Below, piece after piece: positions 1 to 9,111 of a stretch of DNA of 37,924 bases. Each line of letters begins with the position of its first letter. The stretch's first letter is position 1. Source of the stretch: Selenomonadaceae bacterium (GTDB lineage Bacteria; Bacillota; Negativicutes; Selenomonadales; Selenomonadaceae); the NCBI GenBank assembly GCA_022773425.1, contig JALFBM010000055.1:1-37924 (forward strand). Reading direction: 5' to 3'. Position numbers and translations under genes: made by a program. The notes under the pieces were generated by a model, which saw nothing but the letters and a program-made list of their open reading frames with translations, did not search any database and was not told the origin of the DNA.

Positions 1-180
1 AAGATGCACCGCCTTGTCAAAATGAAACCCGCCTACCGAAAAGCCGCCGCACAGACCGCCAAACGTGGCATCCTTCTCAAATACAGTACATGTCCCACCC
101 CGGGAGACACTTGCCGCATAGCCAGCACCAATCCCAGAAAATCCCGCGCCGATCACGGCGATTCTTGCTCCTTGTCTCAA
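1..180 (-). CDS. FAD/NAD(P)-binding oxidoreductase, N-terminal part only (cut by window edge)
   Basis: The reverse strand reads ARIAVIGAGFSGIGAGYAAS and, further on, FEKDATFGGLCGG. This is a dinucleotide-binding GxGxxG fold followed by the E-x(n)-GG pattern of the amine-oxidase / protoporphyrinogen-oxidase / UDP-galactopyranose-mutase type of FAD protein. About 60 residues are present and the frame stays open to base 1. The start is uncertain: a TTG at 180 has GGAG about 10 bases upstream, and a GTG at 189 is almost on top of the same GGAG. A later GTG would cut the first beta strand. It lies 54 bases downstream of the sugar reductase gene on the same strand and is probably the next gene of the polysaccharide operon. 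The substrate cannot be told from this fragment. Confidence 0.6.
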   Translation of the reverse strand, partial: MRQGARIAVIGAGFSGIGAGYAASVSRGGTCTVFEKDATFGGLCGGFSVGGFHFDKAVHL

Positions 181-234
181 AATACTCACACTCCGATGAT
201 GATGAATGCTGTAACCCGCCTATCACATAAGCAC

Positions 235-1101
235 TCAAGGTTCATTATGGAGCACCTTTACCATCTTTTCCAGGCCAACCGCTAAGTCCGTTTTGGGCTT
301 CCATCCTAAAGATGCTAACGCTGCAATATCTGCATGTGATTCCATAATCTCATTCGTACGATAGGGCAAAGCGCCAAATTTCAGTTGCGTCTTGGCATCG
401 CTCACCTTGGCGGCCAATTCGACAAACTCTCGAATCGAAACACTCCTGCCAGAACCGACATCATATTCTTGATAGGCATCTTTTCGCTGCTCAATCCCAT
501 TCAATACCATCAAATATGCCGATACAACGTCCCCAACATAAATAAAATCACGTTTTTGTTCACCTTTGGTCAACTTCAGCTCTGCAGCACCCTTCTGAAA
601 TTGTTCCAAAATATAGGTAACGAATTTCGAATTATCATCATTTTCTCCATACATATGCTCGAGACGAAAATTGACAAACTGTATTTTCCCCAGCAAAGAA
701 AATTGCTTTCCCCACTCTAAAAATTGCTTTTTCGATAAAGCGTACCAATTCAAATAACGCGATGCAATTGTATCCGTATTGAAGAATGTAGCTTTTTCCA
801 TTAACTTTAATGGAAAAAGCTCATTCGTTTCAACAATCTGTTGAACCGACTCATGCTTGCGTCCATAGCAAGTAGCGGTATGGATGATGGCATCAATATG
901 CCCATGTCGAAACGGCTCTGTCAGATCCGGCATCCTGTCCAAATCATAACTTGTCAAATCTGACATCACATTCTGCAAGCGACACGTATTAGAAAAGCTT
1001 CGCTTCAGGATAATTACTCGATGCCCCTCTTGCAACAACCCCTTGACAATGTGACTGCCAAGAAACCCTGTCGCCCCCGTCACTAAAACCGTTTTCCTCA
1101 T
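235..1101 (-). CDS. NAD(P)-dependent sugar epimerase/reductase, abequose/paratose-synthase-like
   Basis: Extended short-chain dehydrogenase of 288 residues. The Rossmann motif TGATGFLGSH is near residue 8 and the catalytic Tyr/Lys pair is in WYALSKKQ (Tyr120, Lys124). It lies 12 bases after rfbH in a run of rfbF-rfbG-rfbH genes. In enteric bacteria that position is taken by the C4-keto reductase that ends CDP-3,6-dideoxyhexose synthesis (abequose or paratose synthase, cytoplasmic). The product sugar cannot be read from the sequence, so a generic NDP-sugar epimerase remains possible. Codon use is more AT-rich than in rfbFGH, suggesting a separate origin. An AAGGTG ribosome-binding site precedes the ATG. 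Confidence 0.75.
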   Translation of the reverse strand: MRKTVLVTGATGFLGSHIVKGLLQEGHRVIILKRSFSNTCRLQNVMSDLTSYDLDRMPDLTEPFRHGHIDAIIHTATCYGRKHESVQQIVETNELFPLKLMEKATFFNTDTIASRYLNWYALSKKQFLEWGKQFSLLGKIQFVNFRLEHMYGENDDNSKFVTYILEQFQKGAAELKLTKGEQKRDFIYVGDVVSAYLMVLNGIEQRKDAYQEYDVGSGRSVSIREFVELAAKVSDAKTQLKFGALPYRTNEIMESHADIAALASLGWKPKTDLAVGLEKMVKVLHNEP

Positions 1102-1113
1102 TTGTTACACACC

Positions 1114-2442
1114 TTAGCCCCGCTCAACTGCCTCATGAATCACTTGAATCATATAGTCCAGCTTCTCATCCGTCATCCCCGGATAGACACCGATCCAGAA
1201 AGTATCGTTCATGATGCGGTCAGTATTCTCGAGGCTACCGACGACACGGTAGCCCTCGCCCTTTTCTCGCATCTCATTGAAACACGGATGCTTGATCAGA
1301 TTACCTGCAAAGAGCATGCGTGTTTGGACACCCTTGCTCTCGATGTACGGCACAACCTTTTTACGGTCAATACCTTCACGGCAAGTCATGAGGAACCCGA
1401 ACCAGCTCGGTTTGCTGCCTGCGCACGGCTCTGGCAGGATGAGCTTATCCTCGATGTCCTTCAAGCCGTTCTTCAGGTAATCGAAATTGTGGCGGCGGCG
1501 CTCGACGAAGCTCGGGAATTTCTTGAGCTGGGCACAGCCGACGGCAGCCTGCATGTCTGTGATGTTCAGATTCAAGCCAAAGTGTGAATAGACGTATTTG
1601 TGGTCGTAGCCTTTCGGCAACTCGCCGTACTGACCATCGAAGCGATGACCGCAGTGGTTATCCTCGCCAGAGGCACAGACGCAGTCACGCCCCCAGTCAC
1701 GCATCGAGCGCGCGATCTTATTGAGCAGCGGATTGCTCGTGTAGACAGCGCCGCCCTGCCCCATCGTCATATGGTGCGGCGGGTAGAAGCTGGACGTGCC
1801 GAGATCGCCGACACTGCCCGTGAATTTCTCCTCACCATCAAGCGTGTAGAGAGAGCCGAGTGCATCGCAGTTATCCTCGACAAGCCAAAGATTGAGCTTG
1901 TCGCAGAAATCTTTGACTGCCTTGAGGTCGAACGGATTGCCGAGCGTATGCGCAATCATGACGGCCTTCGTCCTGTCCGAGAGCGCCGCCTCGAGTTTCG
2001 TCACATCGATATTGTACTGCGGAATCGTGACATCGACGAAGACAGGCACGGCACCATAGTTGACAATCGGTGAGACCGTCGTCGGGAAACCAGCCGCCAC
2101 CGTGATGACCTCATCGCCGCGGCGGATGCGACGCTCACCAAGCAGCGGCGACGTCAACGTCATGAACGCCAGCAGATTGGCCGAAGAGCCAGAGTTGACC
2201 ACCGAAACATATTTCACGCTGAGATACTTGGCCATGTCCGTCTCAAACTGCTTCACATAGCGTCCAGACGTCAGCCAGAACTCCAAAGCACTGTCCACGA
2301 GATTGCACATTTCCTCATGGTCATAGACCCGGGAGGCATAGGGAATACGATCGCCCTCGTGATACGGTTTCTCTTTATGATATGTATCACAGTATTCTTT
2401 GACCAGTTCCAAAATCTTAGCATGCATTTCCTGTTCCGTCAT
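1114..2442 (-). CDS. rfbH: CDP-4-dehydro-6-deoxyglucose 3-dehydratase (E1, PMP/[2Fe-2S])
   Basis: Removes the C3 hydroxyl of CDP-4-keto-6-deoxyglucose in CDP-3,6-dideoxyhexose synthesis. It has the aminotransferase fold of the DegT/DnrJ/EryC1 family, but a histidine pair in FYPPHHMTMGQGG (about 223-224) replaces the usual PLP lysine, the hallmark of E1. The cluster-binding cysteines are also visible: C192, then CVCASGEDNHC with C254, C256 and C264 (the C-x-C-x7-C pattern). The length of 442 residues is normal. The ATG at 2442 is chosen because GGGGAG lies 7 bases before it. An ATG at 2448 overlaps the rfbG stop and is only 1 base from that site. The reductase partner E3 is not in this window. 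Confidence 0.93.
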   Translation of the reverse strand: MTEQEMHAKILELVKEYCDTYHKEKPYHEGDRIPYASRVYDHEEMCNLVDSALEFWLTSGRYVKQFETDMAKYLSVKYVSVVNSGSSANLLAFMTLTSPLLGERRIRRGDEVITVAAGFPTTVSPIVNYGAVPVFVDVTIPQYNIDVTKLEAALSDRTKAVMIAHTLGNPFDLKAVKDFCDKLNLWLVEDNCDALGSLYTLDGEEKFTGSVGDLGTSSFYPPHHMTMGQGGAVYTSNPLLNKIARSMRDWGRDCVCASGEDNHCGHRFDGQYGELPKGYDHKYVYSHFGLNLNITDMQAAVGCAQLKKFPSFVERRRHNFDYLKNGLKDIEDKLILPEPCAGSKPSWFGFLMTCREGIDRKKVVPYIESKGVQTRMLFAGNLIKHPCFNEMREKGEGYRVVGSLENTDRIMNDTFWIGVYPGMTDEKLDYMIQVIHEAVERG

Positions 2443-2444
2443 CT

Positions 2445-3518
2445 TCATTCTCCCCTCTGATTCATATGATCCGTGAACTCCCTGATCTGCGCCTCCATCA
2501 CCGCGGCGATATCCTCCTCCGCCTGCCATGCCTTGGCCCAGGCGACCGTCTTCTCGATGGCCTCGCCGATGTGCCACGTCGGCTGCCACTGGAACACACG
2601 CTTGATCTTCGAACAATCCAGCTTCAGGAAATTCGCCTCGTGCGGCCCATTGGCCATATGCGTCTCCCACGTGAGTCCGTCTCCCCATGCCTTGCAAAAG
2701 AGATCGACGAGATCTCCCGTCGTGAGGCAATCGCACTCGTCCGGTCCGACATTGTACCAGCCGGCAAGCGTAGGCTCCGCTGCCTGCCGCGCCGCAATCA
2801 TGAGATACGCATAGAGCGGCTCCAGCACATGCTGATACGGCCGCGTCGAATTCGGATTGCGTACCTCGATCATCTCGCCAGCGATCGCCGCGCGGATACA
2901 GTCCGGCACAATGCGATCCTGCGCGAAATCACCGCCGCCGATGACATTGCCAGCGCGGGCTGTCGAGACAGCTACCCCCTGCTCCGCCAGGAAACTCTTT
3001 GCATAACTATGCGTCACGAGCTCCGAACAACTCTTGCTGTTGGAGTACGGATCATAGCCATCAAGCGGCTCACTCTCACGATACCCCCAGCACCACTCTT
3101 TGTTCTCGTATACCTTGTCCGTCGTAACATTGAGGAACGACACCACCGTATCACTCTGACGGACGCACTCCAGGAGATTGACCGTCCCCATCACATTCGT
3201 CTCATACGTCCCGCGTGGATCGCGATAGCTCTCGCGCACGATCGGCTGCGCCGCCAGGTGCAGGACAACCTCCGGCCTCGCCGCATGGAACACATGCGAC
3301 AGATGCTCAGCATCGCGCACATCGCCAATCACCGAATGCATCTCTCGCTCGATGCCAGAGAGCGCAAACAGTGCCGGCTTCGTCGGTGCCGCCAAGCTAT
3401 AGCCCGTGACCTCCGCCCCCGCATCGACCAGGATTTTCGCCAGCCAGCTCCCCTTGAACCCCGTATGCCCCGTCAGGAACACCCGCTTGTTCTTGTAGAA
3501 CGACACATCTCTCATCAT
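2445..3518 (-). CDS. rfbG: CDP-glucose 4,6-dehydratase
   Basis: Converts CDP-glucose to CDP-4-dehydro-6-deoxyglucose, the substrate of RfbH. It is an extended SDR of 357 residues with TGHTGFKGSWL near the N-terminus, the HLAAQPIV segment, and the YSNSKSCSE catalytic Tyr-x3-Lys. TGHTGFKGSW is typical of the CDP-glucose branch of these dehydratases. The ATG overlaps the rfbF stop by four bases (ATGA), implying translational coupling. Together with rfbF, rfbH and the following reductase it forms a CDP-dideoxyhexose block. Confidence 0.95.
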   Translation of the reverse strand: MMRDVSFYKNKRVFLTGHTGFKGSWLAKILVDAGAEVTGYSLAAPTKPALFALSGIEREMHSVIGDVRDAEHLSHVFHAARPEVVLHLAAQPIVRESYRDPRGTYETNVMGTVNLLECVRQSDTVVSFLNVTTDKVYENKEWCWGYRESEPLDGYDPYSNSKSCSELVTHSYAKSFLAEQGVAVSTARAGNVIGGGDFAQDRIVPDCIRAAIAGEMIEVRNPNSTRPYQHVLEPLYAYLMIAARQAAEPTLAGWYNVGPDECDCLTTGDLVDLFCKAWGDGLTWETHMANGPHEANFLKLDCSKIKRVFQWQPTWHIGEAIEKTVAWAKAWQAEEDIAAVMEAQIREFTDHMNQRGE

Positions 3519-4300
3519 TTATCCCATACCTTCCAAGGCGCCTCGCCAGACGCCCACAGACGCTCCAACTTCTCGCGGTCGCGCATCGTATCCATGCACT
3601 GCCAGAACCCGTTATGCTTGAACGCCATCAACTGACCCTCATCCGCAATCGTCTCCAGCGGCTTCCGCTCAAGCGTCGTGTCATCCCCATCGATATAGTC
3701 AAAAATCGCAGGCTCCACGACCATATAGCCGCCATTGATATAGCCCACATCATCCTTGCTCTTCTCACGGAACGAGGCGATCCGGTCCCCATCCAGATCC
3801 AGAATGCCAAAACGCCCCTCCGGCTTGACCGCCGTCATCGTGACCAGCTTGCCATGCGACCGATGGAACTCCACCGTCCGCCGGATATCCACATCACAGA
3901 CCCCATCGCCATAAGTCAGAAGGAAGGGCTCATCACCGACATAGGGCTGGATCCTCTTGATCCGTCCGCCCGTCATCGTATCCAGTCCCGTATCCACAAC
4001 GGTCACCTTCCACGGCTCGAACGAGCTCGTATGGATCTCACGATGATCCTTTTCCCTCTCGACGCGGAAATCAAAAGAAATATCGCTTGCCTGCAGGAAA
4101 TAATGGGCAAAATAATTCTTGATATACTCCTGCTTGTAACCGGCGCAGATGATAAACTCATCAAACCCATAATGCAGATATTCCTTCATGATATGCCAAA
4201 GAATCGGCTTCCCACCGATCTCGATCATCGGCTTCGGCCGAAACTGCGACTCCTCGCTGATGCGAGTTCCATAGCCACCGGCTAGTAATACGACCTTCAT
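3515..4300 (-). CDS. rfbF: Glucose-1-phosphate cytidylyltransferase
   Basis: Makes CDP-glucose from CTP and glucose-1-phosphate, the first step of CDP-3,6-dideoxyhexose synthesis. It is a nucleotidyltransferase of 261 residues with LLAGGYGTRISEE at the N-terminus and the activating-loop lysine in FRPKPMIEIGGKP. TYGDGVCDVD carries the metal-binding aspartate. Full length for the family (about 257). It overlaps rfbG by four bases and lies 12 bases after the flippase gene. Confidence 0.95.
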   Translation of the reverse strand: MKVVLLAGGYGTRISEESQFRPKPMIEIGGKPILWHIMKEYLHYGFDEFIICAGYKQEYIKNYFAHYFLQASDISFDFRVEREKDHREIHTSSFEPWKVTVVDTGLDTMTGGRIKRIQPYVGDEPFLLTYGDGVCDVDIRRTVEFHRSHGKLVTMTAVKPEGRFGILDLDGDRIASFREKSKDDVGYINGGYMVVEPAIFDYIDGDDTTLERKPLETIADEGQLMAFKHNGFWQCMDTMRDREKLERLWASGEAPWKVWDK

Positions 4301-4312
4301 ATGAACTCCCCC

Positions 4313-5809
4313 TCACCTAGTCTCTTTTTTATTAAAAGGCATTTTGGCTGTTATCTTACTGATTCCTCCACCATATAAGTAAAAGAAATCTTTCCTATCA
4401 CCTAAATACAGCACCAGTGAGTAAACAAACAAAACTGCTATACCTGAGACAATGCAATGGAAAAATGGTTGTTTCATAAGAATATGCAAGGATCTGCAAA
4501 CCATCTCAGTCAGAATATAGCCCATGACTACAACAGCAAGCACATTCCGTGAAATACGAATATGAAGCAACCGCCGGCAATAGAGCCAATACCCCAGGAA
4601 GCCAACGGCTTCAGCTAAAACAGTAGTAGCTGCTGCTGCAGTTGCTCCTCCTATCGGTATAAAAATGACATTCGCGACAAGATTGACAACAGCAGCCAGC
4701 ACAGTGCAATAAAAGCTGATTCTCTCTGCTCCTACAGGCAATAAAATACACGCCGAATATAGTCCCGCAAAGACGGAAAACAAACTCGCAAAGCTAAGTA
4801 ATTTCAAAGGAACAACAGATTCCCCATAGGTGATACCACCTAAAAATAAAACGATAGAATCACTAAGGGAGAAAACCAACGCCATGCAAGGCACGGTCAG
4901 CAGTAACATGACATTGAATATCTGATCGATTTTATCACAGTTTTGGAGCAAATCCTTCTTTACGTGTATGGTATTCGAGAGCCGCGGCAGCAGTACCATG
5001 ATGACAGCATAGATCATCGTATTCACAATCGTATATACTTTTGTTGCGATATTGTAGAATGCCACTTCCTCATTATTCTGCATAAAGCCGAGCATCACCG
5101 CATCAGAACTGACATATATCATGCAAGCAACTTGTGTAAAAAAGAAAATCAGGATCGGCTTTACATGATGTTTGATAAGGCTCCAGGAACACCGAACAAA
5201 TGATATTTTGACATAACGGCGGATATAGACCGCATTGATCAACGATGCAAATCCAGACGCAAAGACACCGATTGATGCATATATCAACTGATCATCTGCG
5301 TTTTTCACCAATAAAAACAACAGCGCTAATGAAATAATCTGCACAAAAAAGGTGCGAACTGTCAGCGATGTAAAATCCTCATAAATATTATTCACCCAGT
5401 CGCAGCCAATGGTCCCCATCATAATCCCCATACTCATCACCGTCAAAAGAGACAGCAGCGGATGCAGCTCAGGGAATATAAATACGCAAGCTGCCAACCC
5501 TAAGAGCGAGCTCAGCGTGGATAGGACATTGATGGAAAAAACCTCACAGGCAAACTGCTTTAATTTTCCCGGATCATCGCGTATTGCCGCTCCAGTTCTC
5601 GTTGCATATGTAGAGATGCCCAGACCTGCAAATAAGGCAAAAAAGCCAATGATATTCTGCGATAGAGAAACCATCCCGTAATTGCCGACATCCAATGTTC
5701 GCGTAACATAGGGAATCGTAATCACAGGAAAGATGATGGACATCACCTTACTGAGGATATTAATTATCGCATTGTATTTGAGAGAGTGCGCTTTACTTCC
5801 CGATTGCAT
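4313..5809 (-). CDS. Polysaccharide repeat-unit flippase (Wzx family)
   Basis: A polytopic membrane protein of 498 residues with about 12 to 14 hydrophobic segments. It begins with SLKYNAIINILSKVMSIIFPVITIPYV, the pattern of the MOP-superfamily O-antigen/teichoic export flippases (Wzx/RfbX). It would move undecaprenyl-linked repeat units across the inner membrane. Its gene overlaps the upstream glycosyltransferase by 17 bases and precedes rfbF, as expected inside an O-antigen cluster. The coding is markedly more AT-rich than rfbFGH or glf, common for horizontally exchanged, strain-specific wzx genes. No wzy polymerase is seen in the window. Confidence 0.88.
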   Translation of the reverse strand: MQSGSKAHSLKYNAIINILSKVMSIIFPVITIPYVTRTLDVGNYGMVSLSQNIIGFFALFAGLGISTYATRTGAAIRDDPGKLKQFACEVFSINVLSTLSSLLGLAACVFIFPELHPLLSLLTVMSMGIMMGTIGCDWVNNIYEDFTSLTVRTFFVQIISLALLFLLVKNADDQLIYASIGVFASGFASLINAVYIRRYVKISFVRCSWSLIKHHVKPILIFFFTQVACMIYVSSDAVMLGFMQNNEEVAFYNIATKVYTIVNTMIYAVIMVLLPRLSNTIHVKKDLLQNCDKIDQIFNVMLLLTVPCMALVFSLSDSIVLFLGGITYGESVVPLKLLSFASLFSVFAGLYSACILLPVGAERISFYCTVLAAVVNLVANVIFIPIGGATAAAATTVLAEAVGFLGYWLYCRRLLHIRISRNVLAVVVMGYILTEMVCRSLHILMKQPFFHCIVSGIAVLFVYSLVLYLGDRKDFFYLYGGGISKITAKMPFNKKETR

Positions 5810-6866
5810 GTTTCAATGCCTTTTTTAACGAAATCAACCTGACATATTTGTTTTTATGAATCACGAAATCAAGCTTCCGTTTCATGCCATGCACATCCGA
5901 AAGAGGTGTGTCGGCATAGTAGCCTTTGACATTAGCATTTTCCTGTATCGTATCCAATGCATCTTTCATGTCCTCATTCGAGACAGCGCCGCCTAAATGC
6001 CTATCATAGTGCGAGTAGACAATTCCAAGGCAAGTACGGATAAAATCCTTTTTTACAAGAGCAAGCCTAGGCACCGGTTTGGTCTTGAGAATTGCGTCAC
6101 AATCCTTACAAACTGCATTGATTGCATTCATCATTTGTGGCAGTTTGTTGGGATTGTACTTAGGATCATGAATTACACTCGTCTCAAGCTGCCTGTAATG
6201 ATACATCGTTCGATTGACAAAGGCAAACGTCTTTGCCTTACTAAAAGCCTTCAAATTGAACTCCCAATCACAGAACATCCATAAATCCGTATCATACTGC
6301 AATTCATTTGCTCTAACAAATTCCGTCCGATAAAGCTTTATCCATACTGCACCTGTTTCAGGAAAGAACCTATCTTTCGGAAAGCCCATTCCATTCCCAT
6401 AGCAAATTGTCTGAGGAATTACCTGCTCGATCTCTCCACCATGTAGAACAAGCTCATCCGGCCCTTGGTATTCTAACTGCTCTTGCTTGTTCTCATCAAA
6501 ATACAGATTATTCCTGCACATGGTAATATCTGCATGATATTTTATTGCCGTGGTATATAGTGTCTCAGCGTAATCAGGATCAACAAAATCATCTGAATCA
6601 ATGATTGTCAGATAGTCACCCTTCGCTCGATCAATCGCATAATGATACGCACCAGACGGCCCAATATTTTTTTTCAACGTATAGAGGGAGATGCGCGGAT
6701 CTTCCGCTGCACATTTTTGAAGATAGGCGGGAGATGCATCTGTCGAAGCATTATCGACGACTAAAATCTCAATATCTTCCAACGTCTGTTTTCTCAAAGA
6801 ACCTAATGCATCTTGAACATACGGCATCTTATTGTATACCGGCATAATGATCGTAACTTTTGGCAT
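5793..6866 (-). CDS. Family 2 glycosyltransferase
   Basis: GT-A fold glycosyltransferase of 357 residues. It starts PKVTIIMPVYNKMPYVQDALGSL, with VDNASTDAS and the metal-binding DSDD motif in LTIIDSDDFVDPDYAE. It probably adds one sugar of the surface polysaccharide repeat at the cytoplasmic face. The donor sugar cannot be predicted. The ATG at 6866 is preferred because GGGAG lies 9 bases upstream; an ATG at 6875 directly abuts that site. AT-rich like the neighbouring flippase gene, so the two may have arrived together. Confidence 0.87.
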   Translation of the reverse strand: MPKVTIIMPVYNKMPYVQDALGSLRKQTLEDIEILVVDNASTDASPAYLQKCAAEDPRISLYTLKKNIGPSGAYHYAIDRAKGDYLTIIDSDDFVDPDYAETLYTTAIKYHADITMCRNNLYFDENKQEQLEYQGPDELVLHGGEIEQVIPQTICYGNGMGFPKDRFFPETGAVWIKLYRTEFVRANELQYDTDLWMFCDWEFNLKAFSKAKTFAFVNRTMYHYRQLETSVIHDPKYNPNKLPQMMNAINAVCKDCDAILKTKPVPRLALVKKDFIRTCLGIVYSHYDRHLGGAVSNEDMKDALDTIQENANVKGYYADTPLSDVHGMKRKLDFVIHKNKYVRLISLKKALKHAIGK

Positions 6867-6894
6867 TTTATACATCTCCCTTATCAAAAGTTGT

Positions 6895-7989
6895 TCAGCG
6901 TAGTTCTTCTTGAACCCGCTCCAGCGCGCTCTTGATCACATCATCCATATCATAATACTTATACTCCGCCAAGCGTCCGCCGAAAATGACATTCTTCTCT
7001 TGCTCTACCAGGGTGGCATACTGTTGGTAGAGCTTCTGATTCCGATCGTTGTTGACCGGGTAATAAGCCTCCTCGCCAGGATGCCAATCCGCCGGGTACT
7101 CGCGTGTGATGTAGGTGACAGGCTGCGTGCCGAACTCAAAGTGCTTGTGCTCGATGATGCGCGTGTAGGGAATCTCACGCTCCGTATAATTGACGACAGC
7201 GACCCCCTGATGGTTTTCCTCCTCCAGACGCTCCGTCTCAAAGCGCAGGCCACGGTACTCGAGCTGGCCGAGCTTGTAATCGAAATACTCGTCAATCGAG
7301 CCCGTGTAGACGACCTTCCTGGCCACTGCCTGATAAACGGCGCGCTCCTTGAGGTAATCCACACCAGTGCGGACCTCAATGCCGTCGAGCAGAGCCTCAA
7401 TCAGCTTGTTATAGCCGCCGACCGGGATGCCCTGATAGCGGTCATTGAAGTAATTGTTGTCGAACGTATAGCGCACCGGCAGGCGCTTGATGATGAAGGC
7501 GGGCAGCTCCGTGCAGCTGCGGCCCCACTGCTTCTCCGTGTAGCCCTTGATGAGCTTCGTGTAGATGTCCGTGCCGACGAGCGAGATGGCCTGTTCCTCG
7601 AGGTTCTGCGGCTCGCCCTTGATGGCCTTGCGCTGCTCCGCGATGATGGCCTTCGCCTGCGCTGGCGTCACGATGTCCCAGAGCTCGCGGAACGTGTTCA
7701 TGTTGAACGGCAGGTTGTAGAGATGGCCCTGATAATTCGCGACCGGCGAATTGATGAAGTTGTTGAACGCGACGAACTGATTGACATACGCCCAGACGTC
7801 TTCATAACTCGTGTGGAAGATGTGCGCGCCGTACTTGTGGATGTGGATGCCATCCTTTTCCTCACAGTAGACATTGCCGCCCACATGATCCCGGCGCTCC
7901 AGCACCAGCACCGACCGGCCCGCCTTCTTCGCCTCATGCGCAAAGACCGCGCCGAAAAGGCCGCTGCCAACCATCAGATAATCATACAT
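6895..7989 (-). CDS. glf: UDP-galactopyranose mutase
   Basis: Flavoenzyme interconverting UDP-galactopyranose and UDP-galactofuranose, supplying furanose galactose to surface glycans. The protein of 364 residues starts MYDYLMVGSGLFGAVFAHEA (FAD-binding GxGxxG), followed by ERRDHVGGNVYCEE and IHKYGAHIFHT, all characteristic of Glf. Near the C-terminus are VIFGGRLAEYKYYDMDD and the helix that ends Glf proteins. The start at 7989 gives family-typical length; an in-frame extension to 8118 has no support and runs into rfbB. The ribosome-binding site is weak. Confidence 0.95.
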   Translation of the reverse strand: MYDYLMVGSGLFGAVFAHEAKKAGRSVLVLERRDHVGGNVYCEEKDGIHIHKYGAHIFHTSYEDVWAYVNQFVAFNNFINSPVANYQGHLYNLPFNMNTFRELWDIVTPAQAKAIIAEQRKAIKGEPQNLEEQAISLVGTDIYTKLIKGYTEKQWGRSCTELPAFIIKRLPVRYTFDNNYFNDRYQGIPVGGYNKLIEALLDGIEVRTGVDYLKERAVYQAVARKVVYTGSIDEYFDYKLGQLEYRGLRFETERLEEENHQGVAVVNYTEREIPYTRIIEHKHFEFGTQPVTYITREYPADWHPGEEAYYPVNNDRNQKLYQQYATLVEQEKNVIFGGRLAEYKYYDMDDVIKSALERVQEELR

Positions 7990-8030
7990 GAAAACGCACC
8001 GGCCTTTCCGCCCTTCCTGTCCGGAGAACT

Positions 8031-9074
8031 TTAGATTTTCGCGTATTCGAGGACTTCTTTTTTGCCGTACATGCGCTCGTAGTAGCTCTGATAGTCTCCC
8101 GAGATGATGTTTTCCCACCAGTCACGGTTGTCGAGGTACCACTGAACCGTTTTCTTAATTCCATCCTCGAACTGGGTCTTTGGCTCCCAGCCGAGCTCGT
8201 CATGAATCTTCGTCGGATCAATGGCGTAACGGCGATCATGCCCCTTGCGGTCGGTGACGTGTTCAATCAGGCTCTCAGGCTTGCCGAGCTGCTTCAAGAT
8301 GGTCTTGACGACGTCGATGTTGGCGCGCTCGTTATGGCCACCGACGTTGTAGATCTCGCCGGCTTTGCCCTTGCGAAGGATGAGATCGATCGCCGCGCAA
8401 TGGTCCTCAACGTAGAGCCAGTCGCGGACGTTCTTGCCGTCACCGTAAACGGGAAGCATCTTGTCGTTGAGCGCGTTGATGATCATGAGCGGGATGAGCT
8501 TCTCCGGGAAATGATACGGGCCGTAGTTGTTCGAGCAGCGCGAGATGGTCGTCGGGATCTTGTAGGTCCGGTGATAGGCCATGACGAGCAGGTCAGCCGA
8601 TGCTTTCGAAGCGGAGTACGGCGACGAGGTGTGCAGGTTCGTCTTCTCGGTGAAGAACAGGTCGGGCCGATCAAGCGGCAGGTCGCCGTAGACTTCGTCG
8701 GTCGAAACCTGATGGTAGCGGTCAATGCCGTATTTACGGCAGGCGTCGAGCAGAACGCTCGTACCGATGACGTTGGTCTGCAGGAAAATCTCCGGGTTCT
8801 CGATCGAGCGGTCGACGTGGGATTCCGCCGCGAAGTTCACGACGATGTCCGGCTTTTCTTTCGCAAAGATATCGTAGACCTTCTTGCGGTCCGCAATGTC
8901 GGCCTTGATGAACCGGAAGTTCGGCTTGTCCATGAGCGGCGCAAGCGTCTCGAGGTTGCCCGCGTAGGTGAGCTTGTCGAGGCAGATAATCCGATCCTCC
9001 GGATGGTGCTGATGCTCGTAGTAAATGAAGTTAGAACCGATAAAACCGGCCCCGCCGGTTACCATGATATGCAT
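8031..9074 (-). CDS. rfbB: dTDP-glucose 4,6-dehydratase
   Basis: Makes dTDP-4-keto-6-deoxyglucose, usually on the way to dTDP-rhamnose. It is an extended SDR of 347 residues: TGGAGFIGSNFI at the N-terminus, STDEVYGDL with the catalytic Asp-Glu pair, and YSASKASAD with Tyr-x3-Lys. The ATG at 9074 begins MHIMVTGG and has a purine-rich AAGGGGAAG upstream; a longer open frame to 9143 is not family-like. No rmlA, rmlC or rmlD is in the window, so the other steps must be encoded elsewhere, or the product is used for another dTDP-sugar. Confidence 0.95.
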   Translation of the reverse strand: MHIMVTGGAGFIGSNFIYYEHQHHPEDRIICLDKLTYAGNLETLAPLMDKPNFRFIKADIADRKKVYDIFAKEKPDIVVNFAAESHVDRSIENPEIFLQTNVIGTSVLLDACRKYGIDRYHQVSTDEVYGDLPLDRPDLFFTEKTNLHTSSPYSASKASADLLVMAYHRTYKIPTTISRCSNNYGPYHFPEKLIPLMIINALNDKMLPVYGDGKNVRDWLYVEDHCAAIDLILRKGKAGEIYNVGGHNERANIDVVKTILKQLGKPESLIEHVTDRKGHDRRYAIDPTKIHDELGWEPKTQFEDGIKKTVQWYLDNRDWWENIISGDYQSYYERMYGKKEVLEYAKI

Positions 9075-9111
9075 ATATCTTCTTCCCCTTCTTTGAACTA
9101 GTTTTCGTCTT

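Noticed and set aside
4-285. 93-codon plus-strand frame at the left edge
   Set aside because: Antisense to a clear FAD-binding N-terminus on the minus strand.
2443-2736. N-terminal extension of rfbH
   Set aside because: Arg/Gly-rich out-of-frame reading of rfbG; the family length fits the start at 2442.
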